A stretch of 19,251 bases of DNA from CBDCFL01 sp965216135 (lineage in GTDB: Bacteria > Pseudomonadota > Alphaproteobacteria > Rhodobacterales > Rhodobacteraceae). The stretch spans positions 1-19,251 of the forward strand of contig CBDCFL010000010.1 in the NCBI GenBank assembly GCA_965216135.1. The letters run 5' to 3'. The translations under genes were made by a program, and so were the position numbers. A model generated the notes under the pieces. That model was given only the letters and a program-made list of their open reading frames with translations, did no database searches and had not been told where the DNA came from. Positions within the stretch are counted from its first letter, which is position 1. Every line of letters begins with the position of its first letter. This document shows, piece by piece, positions 15,530-19,251 of the stretch.

Positions 15530-16288
15530 ATGGCACGACCCCTGATCATGGTGGCCCCGAACGGGGCGCGTCGCGGTAAGCAAGATCATCCCGCGTTGCC
15601 GGTCACTACGCCGGAGATCGTCGAGACCGCACGCGCTTGTTTCGCAGCTGGCGCCGACGCTCTGCATTTGCATGTGAGGGACGACAACGGCGCGCATTCG
15701 CTGGATGCGGGACGCTATCGCGAAGCGCTGTCAGAGCTTACCCGCGCGGTGCCTAAGATGCGCGTGCAAATCACCACCGAGGCCGCCGGAGCCTACCACG
15801 TGCCCGCGCAGCTGTCCTGCCTATGTGCGGTGCAACCTGATTGGGCTTCGATTTCAGTACGCGAGATTGCCCGGCAGCCCGATTTGGCCGACCGCGTCTA
15901 TGGGGCTTGCGCCGCACAAGACACCGAAGTTCAGCATATCCTTTACGACACGGCGGATATCCAGCTTTTGCAAGACTGGCAGTCACGGGGCATTTTGCGC
16001 GACGGACAGGATAGTGTGCTGTTCGTGCTGGGGCGCTACAGCGGGCGGCCAGCCTCTGCGCCGAGTGATCTTGACCCGTTCCGTGCGGCCATTGCTGACG
16101 CCCGGGCCTGGATGGCCTGCGCATTTGGCCCCAACGAGCACGCTTGTCTGGCCAGTGCTGCTACTTTGGGAGGAGACTTGCGCAACGGGTTTGAAAACAG
16201 TTTTCTGAACGCCGATGGCGTCACTCACACCGACAGTGCTGCATCGGTTGCCACACTTATCAAATCTCTTGAAAGGATTTCGGCATGA
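15530..16288 (+). CDS. BKACE-family beta-keto acid cleavage enzyme (DUF849)
   Basis: This 252-residue protein opens with the family signature APNGARRGKQDHPALPVT (9-26). The zinc-binding pair H46 and H48 lies in DALHLHVRD, at the numbering known for Kce. The probable third ligand is E222 in GGDLRNGFENS. VQITTEAAG (79-87) forms another conserved strand. Family members condense a beta-keto acid with acetyl-CoA and split it into acetoacetate and a new CoA ester. Known substrates include 3-keto-5-aminohexanoate, dehydrocarnitine and beta-ketoadipate, so the specificity here is open. At 252 residues it is on the short side for the family. The stop overlaps the next start (ATGA, 16285-16288), tying it to the aminotransferase. 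A TAXI-TRAP importer is divergent. Confidence 0.88.
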   Translation: MARPLIMVAPNGARRGKQDHPALPVTTPEIVETARACFAAGADALHLHVRDDNGAHSLDAGRYREALSELTRAVPKMRVQITTEAAGAYHVPAQLSCLCAVQPDWASISVREIARQPDLADRVYGACAAQDTEVQHILYDTADIQLLQDWQSRGILRDGQDSVLFVLGRYSGRPASAPSDLDPFRAAIADARAWMACAFGPNEHACLASAATLGGDLRNGFENSFLNADGVTHTDSAASVATLIKSLERISA

Positions 16289-17616
16289 GCCACGTTTTTC
16301 CCCGTCATTGCCACGCGGATTTCCCGACAGCGGTCGCGGGCGATGGCTGTTTTCTGATCGACCGCTCTGGCAAGCGCTATTTTGACGGCTCTGGCGGTGC
16401 AGCGGTGTCCTGCCTGGGCCATTCTAACCAGCGGGTCATACAGGCGATCAGGGATCAGGTTGAGAAACTGGCCTTTGCCCATACCGGGTTTTTCACTTCC
16501 GAGCCCGCTGATGATCTGGCCGATCTTTTGATCGCCAATGCGCCTGGCGAACTGGATCGGGTCTATTTCGTTTCCGGCGGGTCGGAAGCAGTGGAAAGTG
16601 CGCTGAAACTGGCGCGGCAATTTTTCACCGAACGAGGCGAGCCACAGCGCCGCCACATCATCGCACGCCGTCAAAGCTATCACGGCAACACGCTGGGTGC
16701 CTTGGCGGTGGGCGGCAATGCCTGGCGGCGGCAACAATTCGCGCCGCTGCTGATCGAGGTCAGCCATATCGCGCCGTGTTACGAATATGCCGAGCGCGGC
16801 GAAGACGAGAGCCTGAATGCGTACGGCCAGCGCACAGCACAGGAACTGGAAGATGAAATCCTGCGCCTTGGCCCGGACGCGGTGATGGCGTTTATCGCCG
16901 AACCGGTGGTTGGCGCGTCCCTGGGTGCGGTGCCGGCGGTTGATGGTTATTTCAAACGCATCCGCGAAATATGTGACACATACGGCGTGTTGCTGATCCT
17001 TGACGAGGTGATGTGCGGCATGGGCCGGACCGGGCATCTGTTTGCCTGCGACGCCGAAGGGGTGGCCCCCGATATCCTGTGTATCGCCAAGGGCTTGGGC
17101 GCAGGCTATCAGCCGATTGGTGCGATGCTGTGCACCGACGGCATCTATGACACAATTGCGCGTGGCACCGGTTTCTTCCAGCACGGCCATACCTATCTTG
17201 CTCATCCCGTGGCAACGGCGGCGGGGCTGGCCGTCGTGCAGGAAATTCTGGAACGCGACCTTGTCGCCCAGGTCCGTGCGCGCGGTTCCTACCTGGAGAC
17301 CCAACTTCGCGCCCGGTTCTCACAACACCCGCATGTGGGTGACATTCGTGGCCGCGGCCTGTTCTGGGGCCTCGAATTCGTCAGCGACCGCGAGACAAAA
17401 ACACCCTTCGATCCCGCACTGGGCCTGGGGGGCAGACTCAAAAAAGCTGCCTTCGATGAGGGCCTGATCTGTTACACCATGCCAGGCACTCGTGACGGAA
17501 AACACGGTGATCACGTGCTGCTGGCCCCGCCCTTCATCGCAAGCGAAAATGAACTCGACCAAGCCGTGGACGCCCTGCAAAGAGCGTTCGACAAGGTCAT
17601 AGGCGGAGTTGGTTAG
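16285..17616 (+). CDS. Class III PLP-dependent aminotransferase
   Basis: This intact 443-residue aminotransferase of the omega-amino-acid/acetylornithine class has LIDRSGKRYFDGSGGAAVSCLGHSN near the N-terminus and FVSGGSEAVESALKLARQ for cofactor phosphate binding. LILDEVMCGMGRTG carries the aspartate that contacts the pyridine nitrogen, and the PLP lysine K269 lies in CIAKGLGAGYQPIGA. It ends with the usual LAPPFIASENELDQAVDAL. It starts inside the stop of the BKACE gene, so the two are co-translated. The likely role is to convert an amino group of an imported compound to a ketone or aldehyde, or the reverse, next to the beta-keto acid cleavage step. It differs clearly from the phospho-lyase-like enzyme at 1637 in its lysine motif. 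The donor and acceptor are not identifiable. Confidence 0.92.
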   Translation: MSHVFPRHCHADFPTAVAGDGCFLIDRSGKRYFDGSGGAAVSCLGHSNQRVIQAIRDQVEKLAFAHTGFFTSEPADDLADLLIANAPGELDRVYFVSGGSEAVESALKLARQFFTERGEPQRRHIIARRQSYHGNTLGALAVGGNAWRRQQFAPLLIEVSHIAPCYEYAERGEDESLNAYGQRTAQELEDEILRLGPDAVMAFIAEPVVGASLGAVPAVDGYFKRIREICDTYGVLLILDEVMCGMGRTGHLFACDAEGVAPDILCIAKGLGAGYQPIGAMLCTDGIYDTIARGTGFFQHGHTYLAHPVATAAGLAVVQEILERDLVAQVRARGSYLETQLRARFSQHPHVGDIRGRGLFWGLEFVSDRETKTPFDPALGLGGRLKKAAFDEGLICYTMPGTRDGKHGDHVLLAPPFIASENELDQAVDALQRAFDKVIGGVG

Positions 17617-17663
17617 GATCACAACGGTGCGTTGATTTTGCGGAGGAGGAGTCCGTATAACCT

Positions 17664-17714
17664 ATGTTCTTCCATGCCCATCTCTGTTCTGTGGAGTTCA
17701 AATTACTCGTTTAA
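17664..17714 (+). CDS. Possible truncated 16-codon ORF with strong ribosome site
   Basis: A near-perfect GGAGGAGGAG (17642-17651) precedes ATG at 17664 by 12 bases. The frame then runs only 16 codons (MFFHAHLCSVEFKLLV) into an AT-rich stretch and stops. It may be the start of a gene cut off by the integration event on its right, or an accident. No function is recognised. Confidence 0.25.
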   Translation: MFFHAHLCSVEFKLLV

Positions 17715-17739
17715 TATTAGGTTATTAAATTCACTCGTT
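17705..17739. repeat. AT-rich repeat cluster, possible recombinase arm or attachment region
   Basis: ACTCGTT occurs at 17705-17711 and again at 17733-17739. Between them lies an inverted repeat, TTTAATA (17710-17716) and TATTAAA (17723-17729), with a six-base loop. The AT-rich composition contrasts with the GC-rich surroundings and the cluster sits about 70 bp before the integrase start. Such layouts are common at element ends, but no matching second end is in the window. Confidence 0.4.
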
Positions 17740-17781
17740 GCCATTGCAGTTCGCTCACGTTCACCCTAAATCAAGACAAAG

Positions 17782-17803
17782 TGTGGGAACGAATGTGGGA
17801 ACG
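17782..17803 (+). repeat. Direct repeat TGTGGGAACG x2 before the integrase
   Basis: Two exact copies of TGTGGGAACG (17782-17791 and 17794-17803) are spaced by 12 bp, about one helical turn, directly before the integrase ATG at 17806. They could be integrase binding sites that allow autoregulation. No ribosome site separate from them is visible. Confidence 0.5.
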
Positions 17804-17805
17804 GC

Positions 17806-18982
17806 ATGAAGCTCAGTGCGCGAAAAGTTGAGACGGCGAAGCGGGGACGACACGGCGATGGTCGTGGTTTGTTTCTGTACGTCAAACCTTCCGGTTCACG
17901 TTCATGGGTATTGCGGTATCAAGTTCAGGGACGGCGGCGCGATCTGGGCCTTGGGGCCTTTCCAGATGTGAGCCTTGCCCTAGCGCGGGATCGCGCTTCT
18001 GAGGCCCGGCGGCTCATTGCCGAGGGTCAAGACCCCATCAACAAGCGGCAACAGGCCAACCCCAAAACATTCAAAGACGCAGCGCTTGAACTGATCAAAA
18101 TCAAGCGACCCGGCTGGAAAAGCGCCAAGCATGCGGCCCAATGGACCTCGACTCTAGAAACATATGTGTTCCTCAAATTCGGCCAGTTCCAAATTGCCAG
18201 GATCGAAACGGCAGACGTAATAGCTGCGCTCACACCGATTTGGGTGGACAAACCGGAAACAGCGAACCGGGTGCGCCAACGCATCGAGGCCGTGATCGAC
18301 TATGCTACAGCACTTGGCATCCGCGCAGGTGACAACCCGGCAAGGTGGCGTGGGCATTTGGATCATCTTTTGCCGAAGCCCACCAAGGTACGCGCGGTCA
18401 AGCATCACCCCGCCCTGCCCCACGCGGAGATTACCATTTTCATGGATGAGTTGGCGACACGCAAGGGCGTCGCCCAGCGCGCGTTGGGCTTTACAATCCT
18501 GACAGCCGCGCGATCTGGCGAGACGCGGGGGATGAAGTGGAACGAAGTCGATCTTGATCAACGCATCTGGACCATCCCCGCAGAAAGGATGAAAAGCTGG
18601 CAGGGAGCATCGCGTTCCCCTAAGTGACACCGCAGTCTCCTTTCTTGGCACACGCAGCTCCGAGGACGCGCTGGTGTTCGAGAGCGAGGCTAAACCCGGC
18701 AGGCCGATTTCAGACATGAGCATGACGGCAGTCTTGCGACGCATGGGGCGCGACGGAATAACTGTTCATGGTTTCCGCTCCACCTTCCGCGATTGGGCTG
18801 GTGAAACAACTGGCTTCCCTCGGGAAGTTATCGAAGCCGCCCTCGCTCACGGGATAAAGGACAAGGCCGAGGCTGCATATGCGCGCTCCGACCTCTACGA
18901 CAAGCGGCGCGACCTCATGGACGCGTGGTCAAGCGTGGCAACCCAACGCGGCCTAGGCGCGAACGTTGTGTCCCTTTCATAA
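17806..18982 (+). pseudogene. P4-type tyrosine recombinase/integrase, one-base frameshift
   Basis: The frame from 17806 stops at 18627 but resumes in the next frame to 18982. Reading the A-run at 18592-18595 as three A joins IPAERMKAGREHRVPLSDTAV and gives about 391 residues, the normal family length. The N-terminus is a DUF4102-type arm-binding domain (LSARKVETAKRGRHGDGRGLFL), followed by a SAM-like core-binding region. The catalytic residues are all present in the restored protein: R236 (TAARSGET), H321 and R324 (HGFRSTFRDW), H348 and the nucleophile Y358 (AAYARSD). Such enzymes integrate genomic islands, often at tRNA genes; no tRNA is visible beside it. The lesion could be a sequencing miscount or real inactivation. 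Confidence 0.85.
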
Positions 18983-19008
18983 GGTGTATTAGTTCCGATT
19001 TGATCTGA

Positions 19009-19046
19009 CACCGCCCCCAATCTTTTAGATTGAATTGGGGGCGGTG
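19009..19046. terminator. Strong GC-rich hairpin after the integrase
   Basis: CACCGCCCCCAAT (19009-19021) pairs perfectly with ATTGGGGGCGGTG (19034-19046) across a 12-base loop. No T-run follows on either strand, so it is not a standard intrinsic terminator. It lies between the integrase stop and the IS481-type transposase start and may be part of the left end of that element, where hairpins shield transposase genes from outside transcription. Confidence 0.55.
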
Positions 19047-19119
19047 CATCTCTTGAAAGAGACTGCGGTTATCCGTTTTGATGGTGGTGCAAACCAAACC
19101 ACAAAACGAGGAAACCACG

Positions 19120-19251
19120 ATGTTGAATACTACAGACAAGATCATCAAACACAAAGTCGGCTTGCTGAACTTGGCCGACGAATTGGGTAATGTGTCCCAA
19201 AGCCTGTCAGGTCATGGGCATGTCGCGGGATACATTCTATCGGGTATTGCC
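19120..19251 (+). pseudogene. IS481-family transposase, 5' end only, apparently frameshifted
   Basis: ATG 19120 with ribosome site GAGGAAA (19108-19114) encodes MLNTTDKIIKHKVGLLNLADELGNVSQ, the typical opening of IS481-family transposases. The expected continuation (ACQVMGMSRDTFYR) is found one frame over. Counting the A-run at 19199-19201 as two A restores it. A further extra G at 19242-19244 may displace the following residue, but too little sequence remains to be sure. The helix-turn-helix is followed by the window edge, so the catalytic domain is not visible. Confidence 0.7.

Noticed and set aside
16225..17304. 359-residue frame antisense to the class III aminotransferase
   Set aside because: It is a shadow of an intact, well-conserved gene and has no recognisable domains.
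17617..17805. tRNA gene as integration target
   Set aside because: No cloverleaf or T-loop-like sequence could be found on either strand next to the integrase.

Overview
The window looks like an accessory, catabolism-rich stretch of an alphaproteobacterial chromosome or plasmid, with a marine roseobacter-type (Rhodobacterales) or rhizobial relative most likely. The reasons are the high GC content, a complete aglR-aglEFGAK-type alpha-glucoside locus, a fused TRAP permease with a TAXI binding protein, a BKACE (DUF849) enzyme, and IS1595 and IS481 family insertion sequences. No rRNA, tRNA or CRISPR array is visible. The species assignment is inference only.

Layout. Bases 1-115 hold the 5' end of a leftward gene that runs out of the window. 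Bases 382-1614 are a complete IS1595-family element with imperfect 38-bp terminal inverted repeats and an exact 8-bp target duplication (TTCATCAT). It landed 14 bp upstream of a two-gene unit (1637-3872): a PLP enzyme of the ethanolamine-phosphate/5-phosphohydroxylysine phospho-lyase type, frameshifted at a run of ten G, and an APH-fold small-molecule kinase. Bases 3873-11667 are the alpha-glucoside system. A LacI-type repressor (aglR) is divergent from a five-gene operon: binding protein, two permeases, GH13 alpha-glucosidase and ATPase (aglE, F, G, A, K). A perfect 14-bp palindrome lies just after the operon promoter and a near-copy lies just before the repressor start.

Bases 11847-15303 (minus strand) encode a fused TRAP permease and its TAXI binding protein. 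Divergent from them, 15530-17616 encode a BKACE enzyme and a second class III aminotransferase with overlapping ATGA. Together these look like uptake and degradation of an unidentified amino or keto acid. The right end is mobile: an integrase gene (17806-18982) with a one-base frameshift, preceded by attachment-like repeats, then a strong hairpin and the start of an IS481-family transposase cut by the window edge, also apparently frameshifted.

How the genes fit together. The agl operon would import alpha-glucosides by ABC transport and cleave them in the cytoplasm, with AglR repressing until inducer is present. The kinase and phospho-lyase would phosphorylate an amino alcohol and then eliminate phosphate and ammonia to give an aldehyde. 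The TRAP/BKACE/aminotransferase block is a second, separately controlled catabolic module. Three to four single-base differences in homopolymers (G10, A4, A3, possibly G3) break genes at both ends. They may be sequencing errors, decay or, for G10, phase variation.
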